Shown here: piece after piece, positions 28,377-36,808 of the stretch
Layout: every line of letters starts with the position of its first letter
Numbering within the stretch: the stretch's first letter is position 1
Source: Bacteroidales bacterium
GTDB lineage: Bacteria > Bacteroidota > Bacteroidia > Bacteroidales > P3
Assembly (NCBI GenBank): GCA_017561155.1
Contig: JAFZDP010000062.1
Location: 1-55,254, forward strand
DNA length: 55,254 bases
Direction of reading: 5' to 3'
Translations under genes and position numbers: made by a program
Notes under the pieces: generated by a model
What the model saw: the letters and a program-made list of their open reading frames with translations, nothing else
What the model was told of the DNA's origin: nothing
The model's database searches: none

Positions 28377-29669
28377 ATGAAAAAATATATCTCTATTATC
28401 ATTTTGACAATAAGTTTATTGCCTATTTGCCTACGGGCTCAAGACAGCATTTTCGCTCGCAATATAATAAAAAATCTTTCTTCGCCGGAAATGTATGGCC
28501 GTGGATATAGCTACGGAGGCGACAGCATAGCCGCAAATTTTATCAAAAACAAATGTAAAGAAATCGGACTTCTTCCTCTTTCCGACGACTACTACCAACG
28601 TCTACAATTCAAATCTTATAAAATGGAAGGTGATTGTTCGATAAACATAGACTCAATAGTACTTAAGCCCGGTGAAGACTTTTACATCAAAAACTTTTCA
28701 TCTTCGGTAAACAGTAAGAATATCCCCATTATATATACTACTGTAAAAAATGCCTCTAACACCAAGAAACTTTCCAAGTTCTTGAAGAAAAACGAAAAAT
28801 CTATAGCACAAAGTATTGTTTGCATAGAAACGACAAACGAACTCTCGGACGAAGAGAAAACATTTCTACAAAACCTAAACAAAAGAAATCCTTTTGGCTC
28901 TGTTGGAATAATCATTGGCGGGGAACAACTACCGATGGCATCTGTAAGCACCAGACCCAGTAAATGCGATTATGCCATAATACACATAAAAGACAACTAT
29001 CTTGCAAGCAAACCGCAACATATATCTATATCGTTCGACAACCAAGCAATACGCCACAACAGTCAGAATGTGTGTGCATACATAAAAGGCAGCGAAGTAG
29101 CAGATAGCTTTATAGTGTTTAGTGCCCACTACGATCATTTGGGAACTATCGGCAATAAGGCCTACTACCCCGGAGCTCACGACAATGCCAGCGGTGTGGC
29201 TGCTCTTTTAGATATAGCTACTTACTTTTCAAAAAATCAGCCTAAATACTCGGTGGTATTCCTTTTCTTCTGCGGAGAAGAAGTAGGCTTGATAGGCTCT
29301 AAATATTTTGTCAACCATCCTCTTATAAGTCTAAACAAAATCAAAACTCTTATTAATCTGGATATGTTTTGCGGTGGCGACGAGGGTATCATGATTGTAA
29401 ATGCAAAGGCCGACGAAACACAACCTATATGCAAAGCTCTTTGCAACATAAATGATACACACAAATATATTTCACAAATCAAGACACGCCCCAATGCCGC
29501 CAATAGCGACCACTACTTTTTCTCTACTCATTGTCCTGCCATATTTATATATACGATGGGAGGAAAATATGGAGGCTACCACGACATACACGACACCTGT
29601 GAAAGCTGTGGTCTTGAAAACTACGAGAATATCATCAAACTGGTAATAGAAGGAATAAAATCACTTTAA
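28377..29669 (+). CDS. M28-family zinc aminopeptidase-like exopeptidase
   Basis: 430 residues with an N-terminal signal peptide (1-22, ending CLRAQ), so periplasmic or outer-membrane. The di-zinc site of the M28 family is present: His in SAHYDHLG, Asp in GAHDNASGVAALLD, the catalytic Glu in FFCGEEVGLIGS, Asp in INLDMFCGG and a late His in SDHYFFS/CHD region. A protease-associated-like insert precedes the catalytic part. It probably trims peptides for uptake. A DgkA-family kinase gene follows after 18 bp, probably on the same transcript. Confidence 0.87.
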   Translation: MKKYISIIILTISLLPICLRAQDSIFARNIIKNLSSPEMYGRGYSYGGDSIAANFIKNKCKEIGLLPLSDDYYQRLQFKSYKMEGDCSINIDSIVLKPGEDFYIKNFSSSVNSKNIPIIYTTVKNASNTKKLSKFLKKNEKSIAQSIVCIETTNELSDEEKTFLQNLNKRNPFGSVGIIIGGEQLPMASVSTRPSKCDYAIIHIKDNYLASKPQHISISFDNQAIRHNSQNVCAYIKGSEVADSFIVFSAHYDHLGTIGNKAYYPGAHDNASGVAALLDIATYFSKNQPKYSVVFLFFCGEEVGLIGSKYFVNHPLISLNKIKTLINLDMFCGGDEGIMIVNAKADETQPICKALCNINDTHKYISQIKTRPNAANSDHYFFSTHCPAIFIYTMGGKYGGYHDIHDTCESCGLENYENIIKLVIEGIKSL

Positions 29670-29687
29670 CACCTAACAATAAACATT

Positions 29688-30083
29688 ATGAATAACGAAA
29701 AATTCTCTTTCAAAAAAAGAATCAAAAGTTTCAAATATGCTTTTGACGGACTGAAGGTGTTGTTTAGAGAAGAACACAACTCGTGGATACATGCCACCGC
29801 AACAATATGCGTAATAGCAGCCGGATTTCTGTTTCGCATATCTATGTTTGAATGGATAGCCGTAATCATCTCTATAGGAATGGTACTGTCGGCCGAAATA
29901 GTAAACTCGTCGTTGGAACGTACTGCCGACTTTATAAAAGCCGAACGCGACGACCGCAAACGCGACATCAAAGATCTTGGTGCTGCAGCCGTATTGGTTT
30001 GTGCCATATCGGCAGCTATTGTCGGACTTATTATATTCCTTCCTAAAATAGTATCATTATTCACGATGATTCTTACAAAGTAA
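29688..30083 (+). CDS. dgkA: Diacylglycerol/undecaprenol kinase (DgkA family)
   Basis: 131-residue integral membrane kinase that phosphorylates diacylglycerol or undecaprenol for lipid recycling. Three membrane helices are visible. The family motif appears as EIVNSSLERTADFI followed by KDLGAAAVL, with the catalytic Glu and Asn. Gram-positive homologues of this type are undecaprenol kinases, so lipid specificity is open. It ends just before a 16-bp-stem hairpin that belongs to a 22-bp array. Confidence 0.88.
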   Translation: MNNEKFSFKKRIKSFKYAFDGLKVLFREEHNSWIHATATICVIAAGFLFRISMFEWIAVIISIGMVLSAEIVNSSLERTADFIKAERDDRKRDIKDLGAAAVLVCAISAAIVGLIIFLPKIVSLFTMILTK

Positions 30084-30120
30084 TACTACGCCCATAATAT
30101 CTGTACATACACTGCTTACA

Positions 30121-30318
30121 ACCCGAAACTCCCATACTTACAACCTTTAAGTATGGGAGTTTCGTTCTTTAAACCACATAGTTTCGATGGCAAAGTACAG
30201 GCTGTTTCTAAAAGCCGCCTTAGCATTACAATTACATCACGATGGCGACACACACTACATCGTGATGCAAAAGAAACTCCCTCACGATGCAATTCATACT
30301 ACATCGCGAGGGAGTTTA
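30121..30318. repeat. 22-bp-period array between convergent genes
   Basis: Nine units of 22 bp, one of them shifted by one base. The first two form a perfect 16-bp inverted repeat (30124-30139 and 30149-30164) whose core AAACTCCCATACTT matches the 18.3-kb array core AAACTACCATACTT. Units near 30235, 30258, 30280 and 30302 carry CATCACGATG, its inverted form CATCGTGATG, CTCACGATG and CATCGCGAG, related to those at 18.35 and 48.1 kb. It fills the 277-bp gap between the dgkA-like gene and the gamma-lyase gene. Confidence 0.8.
30124..30164 (+). terminator. Long hairpin after dgkA (possible terminator)
   Basis: Perfect 16-bp stem with a 9-nt loop, 40 bp past the dgkA stop. Downstream is TTCTTT, not a clean T run, so termination is uncertain. 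The stem also forms the first two units of the array. Confidence 0.45.
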
Positions 30319-30360
30319 ATGATATCCGACCATTGGTCGAACTGCTATATACAGAGCATA

Positions 30361-31545
30361 TTATATTTTATCCAAAGCTTGAGAAAGATCGGCGATGATA
30401 TCTTCTACTTCTTCGATACCTACGCTGAAACGTACCAAACCGTCGGTGATGCCTGCTGCCTTCTTAGCATCTGCATTCACTTTGGCGTGAGTCATACTTG
30501 CAGGGTGTTGGATAAGTGTTTCTACACCGCCAAGCGATACAGCAAGGATGGCAAGTTTTACAGAGTTCATCATTGTACGGCCTGCTTCTATACCGCCTTT
30601 AAGCTCGAAACTGATCATAGTACCATTGCCACGCATTTGGCGTTTGCCAAGTTCGTATTGTGGGTGCGATGGCAAACCCGGATACATAACCGATTCTACT
30701 TTTGGGTGGTTTTCCAAGAACTCTGCCACTTTCATGGCCGAAGCCTGTGCACGTTCTATACGGATGGCAAGAGTTTTAAGTCCGCGGATAACCATGTATG
30801 CTTGGTGTGGGTCCATGTTTCCACCAAGGTTAAGCATCATCACATTTAGTTTTTTGTATAGCTCTTGTGTTTTGGCTATAACTATACCTCCTACTATGTC
30901 GGCGTGTCCGTTGATGAACTTTGTAACAGAGTGCAACACTACATCGGCTCCCATATCTAGTGGGTTTTGCAAGTATGGGCTGCAGAATGTATTGTCTACA
31001 ACAAGTAGCAATCCGTGTTCTTTGGCTATTTTAGCACATGCTTCAATATCTGTAATACCCATTGTAGGGTTTGCAGGTGTTTCTATGTAAAGCATTTTGG
31101 TGTTTGGACGTATAGCTTTCTTTATGTTTTCTACATCTTCGGTTTTCACATAAGTACTTTCTACACCAAAACGCGACATGTGCCCTTCCATCATAGTACG
31201 AGAAGCACCATATACAGCGTCGGAGCTGATCATGTGGTCGCCGGCATTAAGGTAAGCCATGTATACAGTAGATACTGCTGCCATACCCGAAGCAAAAGCC
31301 ACTGCACCAAATCCGTGTTCCAACTCAGCCACTTGGCGTTCAAGTGCCGATACTGTAGGGTTTCCTATACGAGTGTAGATATATCCGTCTTTTTCGCCTG
31401 CAAAACAAGCAGCACCATCTTCGGCACAGTCGAAACGGAAAGTAGATGTTTGGTAAATAGGCACTGTAGCTGCCTTGTATTCGTCGTGGTGTCCGCCACC
31501 ATGTATAAGTTTGGAGTTGAATCCAAGATCTTTTGTATCTATCAT
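30361..31545 (-). CDS. PLP-dependent gamma-lyase/synthase (Cys/Met metabolism)
   Basis: 394-residue enzyme of the cystathionine gamma-synthase/gamma-lyase/methionine gamma-lyase family. The PLP lysine is K209 in HSVTKFINGHADIVGG. The phosphate-binding YTRIGNPT (57-64) and SGMAA (86-90) segments are intact. At the position of the methionine gamma-lyase signature cysteine (YGC in Pseudomonas) it has A114 in VYGAS, so methionine gamma-lyase activity is not assured. Cystathionine gamma-lyase or gamma-synthase is equally possible. Own promoter. Confidence 0.88.
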   Translation of the reverse strand: MIDTKDLGFNSKLIHGGGHHDEYKAATVPIYQTSTFRFDCAEDGAACFAGEKDGYIYTRIGNPTVSALERQVAELEHGFGAVAFASGMAAVSTVYMAYLNAGDHMISSDAVYGASRTMMEGHMSRFGVESTYVKTEDVENIKKAIRPNTKMLYIETPANPTMGITDIEACAKIAKEHGLLLVVDNTFCSPYLQNPLDMGADVVLHSVTKFINGHADIVGGIVIAKTQELYKKLNVMMLNLGGNMDPHQAYMVIRGLKTLAIRIERAQASAMKVAEFLENHPKVESVMYPGLPSHPQYELGKRQMRGNGTMISFELKGGIEAGRTMMNSVKLAILAVSLGGVETLIQHPASMTHAKVNADAKKAAGITDGLVRFSVGIEEVEDIIADLSQALDKI

Positions 31546-31600
31546 TATATTATTGTATTTATTGTTATTACTATGTTTCTTTCTCTTTAGTAAGAGGTTG

Positions 31601-31608
31601 CAAAGTTA
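31601..31608 (-). promoter_or_regulatory. -7 box for gamma-lyase gene
   Basis: Leftward TAACTTTG fits TAnnTTTG, 55 bp before the ATG. It lies in the short gap after radA, so the lyase can be transcribed separately. Confidence 0.5.
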
Positions 31609-31635
31609 CGCTTTTTTCTCGACAAATATTCATTT

Positions 31636-33006
31636 CTAAGCAAAAAGTTTTCTAAACGCTTCCTCTATAATTCCAAGTTCCACTATTTCTATATTATATT
31701 TGCTTTTGTCTAAAGCCTTAGCATTGTATTTGGATATGAATATACGTTCAAATCCAAGTTTGTCGGCTTCGGCGATGCGTTGCTCTACCCTGTTGATGGG
31801 TCTTATCTCTCCCGAAAGACCTATTTCTGCAGCAAAGCAGTCGTTGGAATTGATGGGTATATCTACGTTGGACGATAGTATAGCCACCACTACGGCAAGG
31901 TCCAGAGCCGGGTCGTCGACGCGTATGCCTCCTGCTATGTTTAGGAATACATCTTTAGCCCCGAGTTTGAAACCGCAACGTTTTTCCAGCACTGCCAGCA
32001 ACATCGACAACCTACGCAAGTCGAAGCCGGTGGCCGAACGCTGTGGTGTGCCATACACTGCACTGCTTACCAACGCCTGAATTTCTATAAGCATAGGACG
32101 CAAGCCCTCCAACGTTGCCGATATTGCGGTTCCGCTCAAACTCTCGTCGCGGTGCGAGAGCAATATCTCCGATGGATTGGCTACCTGCCTCAAGCCATTG
32201 CCCTGCATCTCGAATATACCCAATTCGGCTGTTGATCCGAAACGATTTTTTATCGAACGCAGTATACGATAGCCATAATTGCGGTCGCCCTCAAACTGCA
32301 GCACACAATCAACTATATGCTCCAATATCTTCGGACCGGCAATAGCACCATCTTTGGTTATATGCCCGATAAGGATAACGGGTGTTCCCGTAGCTTTGGC
32401 AAAGCGTTGAAACTCGGCTGTACATTCCTTTATCTGCGACACACTGCCTGCCGACGACTCTATGATACTTGTGTTCAACGTTTGGATAGAGTCTACCACT
32501 ACCACGTCGGGTTTGAGGTTCTCGATATGTAAAAATATTTGTTGTGTCGATGTTTCGGTAACCACATAGCATTCCGACGGATTGGAAGTGATACGTTCGG
32601 CACGCATTCGTATTTGCTGTTCGCTTTCTTCGCCGCTTACATATAGTATCTTTTTGCCGGGCATGGTCAGAGCCACCTGTAGAAGCAGCGTCGACTTTCC
32701 GATGCCGGGCTCCCCTCCTATCAGCAGCAACGATCCTCTCACCAATCCTCCTCCCAACACGCGGTCGAACTCGTTGTTGCAAGTTGCTATACGTTCTTCC
32801 TTGTTGTAGGTCACTTCGTGAACGAGTTTAGGAGTGCTTGTAGTGGTGTTTGTTGCTGTCTTTTCCCATTTATTGTTGCTATCGTCGCGTTTCACTACCT
32901 CTTCTACAAAGGAGTTCCAGCTGCCGCAATGCGGACACTTGCCCAACCACGACGACGATTGTGCACCACAACTCTGACAATAATAGAATACTTTGTTCTT
33001 TGCCAT
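31636..33006 (-). CDS. radA: DNA repair protein RadA
   Basis: 456-residue RecA-like helicase that promotes branch migration in recombination. An N-terminal zinc finger has C10, C13, C24 and C27. Walker A GGEPGIGKST is at 97-106. The RadA-specific KNRFG motif is at 253-257. The C-terminal Lon-protease-like domain follows (from about 300) without a catalytic function. Length is normal. It lies 29 bp after the secreted hydrolase gene and is probably cotranscribed with it. Confidence 0.96.
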   Translation of the reverse strand: MAKNKVFYYCQSCGAQSSSWLGKCPHCGSWNSFVEEVVKRDDSNNKWEKTATNTTTSTPKLVHEVTYNKEERIATCNNEFDRVLGGGLVRGSLLLIGGEPGIGKSTLLLQVALTMPGKKILYVSGEESEQQIRMRAERITSNPSECYVVTETSTQQIFLHIENLKPDVVVVDSIQTLNTSIIESSAGSVSQIKECTAEFQRFAKATGTPVILIGHITKDGAIAGPKILEHIVDCVLQFEGDRNYGYRILRSIKNRFGSTAELGIFEMQGNGLRQVANPSEILLSHRDESLSGTAISATLEGLRPMLIEIQALVSSAVYGTPQRSATGFDLRRLSMLLAVLEKRCGFKLGAKDVFLNIAGGIRVDDPALDLAVVVAILSSNVDIPINSNDCFAAEIGLSGEIRPINRVEQRIAEADKLGFERIFISKYNAKALDKSKYNIEIVELGIIEEAFRKLFA

Positions 33007-33035
33007 TATCTATATATATAATTGTATATACAATA

Positions 33036-34304
33036 TTATTCTACAATAACCTTTCTATAAACAGGAGCGTTGTTGCCTATATATATTGTAAGGACATACA
33101 TTCCCTTTGGCATATCGTGCAAGTCTATCGCCAACAAATGGTCCGATACTTCTTTGCTAAACATTACACGTCCCGACACGTCGGTAAGCACTACCGATGT
33201 TATTGTTTCGGAAGCGTTGCTTACATACACTGCATTCTTTGCCGGATTGGGGTACACCTCCAAATTATCTTCGACCGACACGTCGGTTATAGACACCACG
33301 CTGTCTATTGCCACTACCTTTTGTATAGTGTCGTATTCGCAATGACGGTTTGCCACCATAGTAGCATAGTAGTTGCCGGCTGTGGTATATGTGTGTTGTG
33401 GATTTTCTTCTGTCGATGTATATCCATCGCCGAAGTACCACATATACGAAGTAGCATTTTCCGAAAGGTTTTCAAACGCGACGTTGTTTCTGTTCACGGC
33501 AGCCGAAAAGTCGGCCTTAGGCATCGGACGCAACCAACGTTCCAACGAATCGTATGCCACTGCTCTTACAGCCTCCAATATATGTTGTCTGTCTTCGTCG
33601 GATATGCCGGGATTGTGTGTTATGGCCATAGGGTCGCTTTGGTGTATCACCGTAAAGAATGTACATGCCGCAGCGTATGTACCTGCCAACGATGGGTGGC
33701 TGCCGTCGGAATCGTAAAGGTCGATGTGCGGATAATTAGTGCGAATATATCTCCACACACGTCCCACAGGCGACACAGCAGCGTCGTTTGCTTCTTTCAT
33801 CATCATATAGCGTTCGTATAGCAGGCTGTCCATGCCTTCGTATGTGCCAAGGGGTGGATAGTACTGAGCATTTTGTTGGTCGCCATTCTCGCGTCCCCAT
33901 GTCATATAGAACATTGGTATGGCACAAGGATTGTTGGCATAAACACTATCTACAAGTCGTTCGGCATAGGGGAAACACTCTACCTCTACCTGATTGATGG
34001 GGAACGATGGCAACTGACTTTGCTCTTGAAGCACCACATAGTCCCAACCGCCTTGTTGGATAAGAGTCATGGAATGGTTTGTGCAGTGCTGTGCAAATGT
34101 GGCACCGCCGGGGGTATTGTCGTAGTCTATCGAATAGGAATAAGGCTTGCCGGCCGATATAGACACCATACAAACCATGTTGGGCAAATTGTTGACCGAA
34201 GTATAACTATTGCCTATAAAAAGTACACGTACTGCATCGCCTTGCGAGTATACGTTAGTCATACATCCAAGAAATACTGCTAATAACAGTCCTAATTTTC
34301 TCAT
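33036..34304 (-). CDS. SGNH-hydrolase plus PKD protein, type A T9SS cargo
   Basis: 422 residues. The signal peptide (1-20) ends NVYSQ. The catalytic module begins with LFIGNSYTSVNNLP, a GNS block carrying the nucleophile Ser, and ends with the D-x-x-H block DGSHPSLAG (about 215). This fits an SGNH/GDSL-type esterase of the DUF4886 kind. A PKD-like domain follows (WYFGDGYTSTEENPQHTY). A type A T9SS sorting domain is at the end (VYPNPAKNAVYVSN, then KGMYVLTIYIGN). It is likely an exported surface esterase, perhaps acting on esterified polysaccharide. Confidence 0.8.
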   Translation of the reverse strand: MRKLGLLLAVFLGCMTNVYSQGDAVRVLFIGNSYTSVNNLPNMVCMVSISAGKPYSYSIDYDNTPGGATFAQHCTNHSMTLIQQGGWDYVVLQEQSQLPSFPINQVEVECFPYAERLVDSVYANNPCAIPMFYMTWGRENGDQQNAQYYPPLGTYEGMDSLLYERYMMMKEANDAAVSPVGRVWRYIRTNYPHIDLYDSDGSHPSLAGTYAAACTFFTVIHQSDPMAITHNPGISDEDRQHILEAVRAVAYDSLERWLRPMPKADFSAAVNRNNVAFENLSENATSYMWYFGDGYTSTEENPQHTYTTAGNYYATMVANRHCEYDTIQKVVAIDSVVSITDVSVEDNLEVYPNPAKNAVYVSNASETITSVVLTDVSGRVMFSKEVSDHLLAIDLHDMPKGMYVLTIYIGNNAPVYRKVIVE

Positions 34305-34405
34305 TTCTTTACAAGTTTAAGTTTATAATCAATTTTCTACTCAGGCACTGACAACAAAGACATTAAACACTATCATCGTCCTACATTGCCACACCTAACA
34401 GCAAG

Positions 34406-34413
34406 CAAAGATA
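34406..34413 (-). promoter_or_regulatory. -7 box for SGNH-hydrolase/radA operon
   Basis: Leftward TATCTTTG fits TAnnTTTG, about 100 bp before the ATG at 34304. A TTG 21 bp further upstream (34435-34437) may be the -33 element. Confidence 0.5.
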
Positions 34414-34463
34414 CAATAATTATTTGAAACAAACCAACCTTTTTCAAGGCTTCGCTCTCTGTC

Positions 34464-35069
34464 TTAGTCCGAAACGGGGCGTACCGGCAAACCGACAAAC
34501 CTATAATTAAGTCTTAAATAACACACCGAGTCCGGGTATACGGCATCGTAAAAAACAAAAGCATAAGCATGGGCTCCGTATTCGGGTGTAGAAGACCAAT
34601 AGCTACCGCCGGAGATGTAACCATAACCGCCCTTGCCGGCTTCCGGGAAAAAGATACTCTTACCATTCCTGCCGGTTACAAGCAGCCCTCTTACTCCGTT
34701 TTGGGCAGCCTCTGTACATGTGCAATTCGTCATCAGCTCTTCCATTTCGGCTGTGGTAGGCATACGCCATGTGCTGCCCCAATTGGCTGTAGCTGCATCA
34801 TAATTAGGATTACCGCTTACATCGCGCATATAAACATTATTGGTTTTCCAATTATATCCAAGATACTCCGGCTTAGTTTTTATTTCGCCCCAGGCATAAT
34901 AGTTGCCAAAGCTCTCGGGAGTGTCGGCACCTATATTGCATGTGGCCCACTTCAACCCACTGGGCAGGCCAAGGTCGACGTATTCGTGGCCGTTAATTTC
35001 ATTCTTACAGCTTGCAAATGCCATTGCCGTCACTATTATGCAAGCCAATATCTTTACCATGCTTTTCAT
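34464..35069 (-). CDS. Lipoprotein with Fibrobacter-type paralogous domain
   Basis: 201 residues. A lipoprotein signal ends AMAFASC, with the acylated cysteine at about residue 21. The rest is one copy of the 'Fibrobacter succinogenes major paralogous' domain: HEYVDLGLPSGLKWATCNIG, then WGSTWRMPTTAEMEEL, and a closing GGSYWSSTPEYG and LPVRPVSD. Such proteins are abundant surface lipoproteins in Bacteroidota, and their function is not established. It lies downstream of the HU-like operon, separated by a 12-bp-stem hairpin. Confidence 0.82.
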   Translation of the reverse strand: MKSMVKILACIIVTAMAFASCKNEINGHEYVDLGLPSGLKWATCNIGADTPESFGNYYAWGEIKTKPEYLGYNWKTNNVYMRDVSGNPNYDAATANWGSTWRMPTTAEMEELMTNCTCTEAAQNGVRGLLVTGRNGKSIFFPEAGKGGYGYISGGSYWSSTPEYGAHAYAFVFYDAVYPDSVCYLRLNYRFVGLPVRPVSD

Positions 35070-35099
35070 GTTAGTTTATGTTTTTTGTTTTTATTTTAA

Positions 35100-35127
35100 G
35101 TAAAGACGTGCCAAAGCACGTCTTTAC
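35100..35127. terminator. Symmetric hairpin between HU-like and lipoprotein genes
   Basis: A perfect 12-bp stem (GTAAAGACGTGC with GCACGTCTTTAC) closes a 4-nt loop, 16 bp after the third HU-like gene. Neither side has a T run, so it may be an RNA-stabilising or attenuating hairpin and not a full terminator. Its GTAAAG/CTTTAC arms recall the units at 54.8-54.9 kb. Confidence 0.5.
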
Positions 35128-35142
35128 AGAGAACGCAAATCG

Positions 35143-35658
35143 TTATCCTTCGAAACCGCCACCTCCACCGCCGGTGTTTCCACCGCCTTGGTTTCCGGTG
35201 TCGTCGGGTTCGTTGCCCGGACCGTCGTCAACTTGTTCGTCGTCGTCGCCTTCTATCTCGTCGTAGTCATAGTCGTATATGTCTATCACTTCCATCGATA
35301 TTTTTTTGGCGTCGGAGGCGAGGTCGGCAGTAGGAGTATACTGCAATCCTACGCTCTTTATTGTGGAGAGGTCGCATTCTTTTCGTGTTGCCACACTTTT
35401 CACCGAAATTTTCGGCATAATGCTACCCAACGGCCCCAGGTCTACAATATGTCCTTCCAACAAGTCGTCTGTTATCACTTCGATAAAGTTGCCAAGCATC
35501 GATTTAGCATCGGCAGGGCTGAATGTGGTAGCCGACTTTATCTCGTCCAGTATAGCTTCCGATGTTATATCGGCGTAGCTCACTCTTTTCACGGTGTATT
35601 GTATTTCTCCTTTTTTAGGACCCACACCCATTTTGGCTTTTACTACTTGCATGTCCAT
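35143..35658 (-). CDS. HU-like DNA-binding protein with Gly-rich tail (HIG type)
   Basis: 171 residues. The HU/IHF-like fold covers about 1-125: a helix with ITSEAILDEIKSATTFSPADAKSML, the strand-turn LGPLGSIMPKISVKSVA, and a final VGLQYTPTADLASDAKK helix. The tail is very acidic (DYDYDEIEGDDDEQVDD) and ends in a glycine-rich stretch, GGGNTGGGGGGFEG. This combination fits the Bacteroidetes 'HU fused to wHTH, Ig or Gly-rich' clade. Last gene of a three-gene HU-like operon (4-bp gap to the previous gene). DNA target and role unknown. Confidence 0.78.
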   Translation of the reverse strand: MDMQVVKAKMGVGPKKGEIQYTVKRVSYADITSEAILDEIKSATTFSPADAKSMLGNFIEVITDDLLEGHIVDLGPLGSIMPKISVKSVATRKECDLSTIKSVGLQYTPTADLASDAKKISMEVIDIYDYDYDEIEGDDDEQVDDGPGNEPDDTGNQGGGNTGGGGGGFEG

Positions 35659-35662
35659 AATG

Positions 35663-36073
35663 TTACCTCCTTTTTTTGTTTGCGTTTTTCGCCGGCGAAA
35701 ATTCTTTGAAGCCCGACTTTTTTATTGCTTCTTTCAACTCGGTGCATGGGCGGAACCCTATGGTTACGCTTTGCACACAATTTTTCACTGTAGCTTCTTC
35801 GGCAGTATCCACCATTTTGCTACTCACTTTGGGATAAAAAGTGCCAAAGCCTTTAATGTTTACACTTTCGCCACTGAGCACATGATAGCGAATTTGTTCC
35901 AAATAGGCTTGCAGCAGTCCCTCCATATCCGAAGCACTAGAGGTGGTTTGCAATGCTACTCGTTCCGTAGTAGTTTTTATACTACGCTTTTTGTGTCTTC
36001 GAAGTGTTATCATCCACTTCTCTTCTTTGAAGACTTTCCTTTTTACGATTTCATACGTCAAATTTTTTTTCAT
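35663..36073 (-). CDS. HU-like DNA-binding protein (second of three)
   Basis: 136 residues from the ATG at 36073. A longer frame to 36130 would overlap the previous gene by 44 bp and adds only an odd Ile/Lys stretch. The body carries MEGLLQAYLEQIRYHVLSGESVNIKG and then the HU-type GFGTFYPKVSSKMV strand-turn and VTIGFRPCTELKEAIKKSGF. The C-terminus is strongly basic (KNANKKRR), unlike the acidic tail of its neighbour. Gap of 13 bp to the first HU-like gene. Confidence 0.75.
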   Translation of the reverse strand: MKKNLTYEIVKRKVFKEEKWMITLRRHKKRSIKTTTERVALQTTSSASDMEGLLQAYLEQIRYHVLSGESVNIKGFGTFYPKVSSKMVDTAEEATVKNCVQSVTIGFRPCTELKEAIKKSGFKEFSPAKNANKKRR

Positions 36074-36086
36074 CGAAAAGAAATTT

Positions 36087-36533
36087 TTAATGATTATTAT
36101 TTTTTTTATTATTAGACCGAGTTTCCGCATCGAAAACTCGAGAGTCTACAAGATTGGTACCTGCTTTTTTCACCTTCTCCATCAGCCTTGCCGATGGTTT
36201 GAATAGTACTCCCAAACCCTTTATCGAATGTTGATTTACTTTCTCGGGCGTTTCCATCGCCTTCGAACGGATGGTGGGGAAAAAAGCACCCAGCGAATCC
36301 AGCTTCACCACATCGCCATTGGCTATACGGCTGCCAATGCACTCTTCCATGGCACGCAGGTGCATGAGCACATCGGCCGGCGAAGCCGAACATATTTTGG
36401 AAATATCGTTGGCCAAAGTTTCGGTGTCTATATAGTTGGTGTAGCTCACTTTGGCTAAGTACACCTCTTTTACTGTACCGTTGTGGTTCAGTTTTTGTTT
36501 TTTTCGTATGTATCCTATCGGCATAGCGCACAT
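36087..36533 (-). CDS. HU-like DNA-binding protein (first of three)
   Basis: 148 residues from the ATG at 36533. The inner ATG at 36524 (MPIGYIRKKQ) is an equally good start and looks more like this family. The HU-like fold includes TETLANDISKICSASPADVLMHL, the turn LDSLGAFFPTIRSKAM, and IKGLGVLFKPSARLMEKVKKAG. The tail is Asn/Lys-rich. It heads the HU-like operon. Upstream, 22-bp-spaced palindromes fill the leader between this gene and a promoter near 37.02 kb, so self-regulation through those sites is an attractive but untested idea. Confidence 0.78.
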   Translation of the reverse strand: MCAMPIGYIRKKQKLNHNGTVKEVYLAKVSYTNYIDTETLANDISKICSASPADVLMHLRAMEECIGSRIANGDVVKLDSLGAFFPTIRSKAMETPEKVNQHSIKGLGVLFKPSARLMEKVKKAGTNLVDSRVFDAETRSNNKKNNNH

Positions 36534-36610
36534 TATTTTTTATATTATACTTTTCTTTATCTATCATCGTTGTTTCCAAGCTCTATGCCCTACCTTCGCG
36601 GATGGTGGTT

Positions 36611-36808
36611 GCCGATGTGCCGTACACCTGAATGCCGATGTGCTGCACTCCAGGAGGTCGATGTTCGGATATGGTGGTCAGCAAATGGCATTTGCGATAT
36701 ATGCAAACGGCATCTGCAACCCCCGCAAATGGCATCTGCGACCATAGCAAATGGCATTTGCAGCTCACCTGTTTAGAACATCGGCATCCATCCTTTCCGA
36801 ACATCGAC
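36611..36808. repeat. Palindromic 22-bp array upstream of HU-like operon
   Basis: Four copies of the 15-bp palindrome GCAAAyGGCATyTGC start at 36681, 36703, 36725 and 36747, exactly 22 bp apart. On the left, GCCGATGTGC-type units recur at 36611, 36634 and 36657 (23 bp). On the right, inverted versions (ACATCGGCAT, ACATCGACAT) lie at 36778 and 36801 (23 bp). GTCGATGTTCGGA (36657-36669) is perfectly inverted at 36796-36808, so the whole array is a large nested palindrome. Confidence 0.9.

Noticed and set aside
32850-33821. 323-codon rightward frame
   Set aside because: It is antisense to the 5' part of radA and to the T9SS SGNH-hydrolase gene, both strongly supported; its own translation shows no motif.
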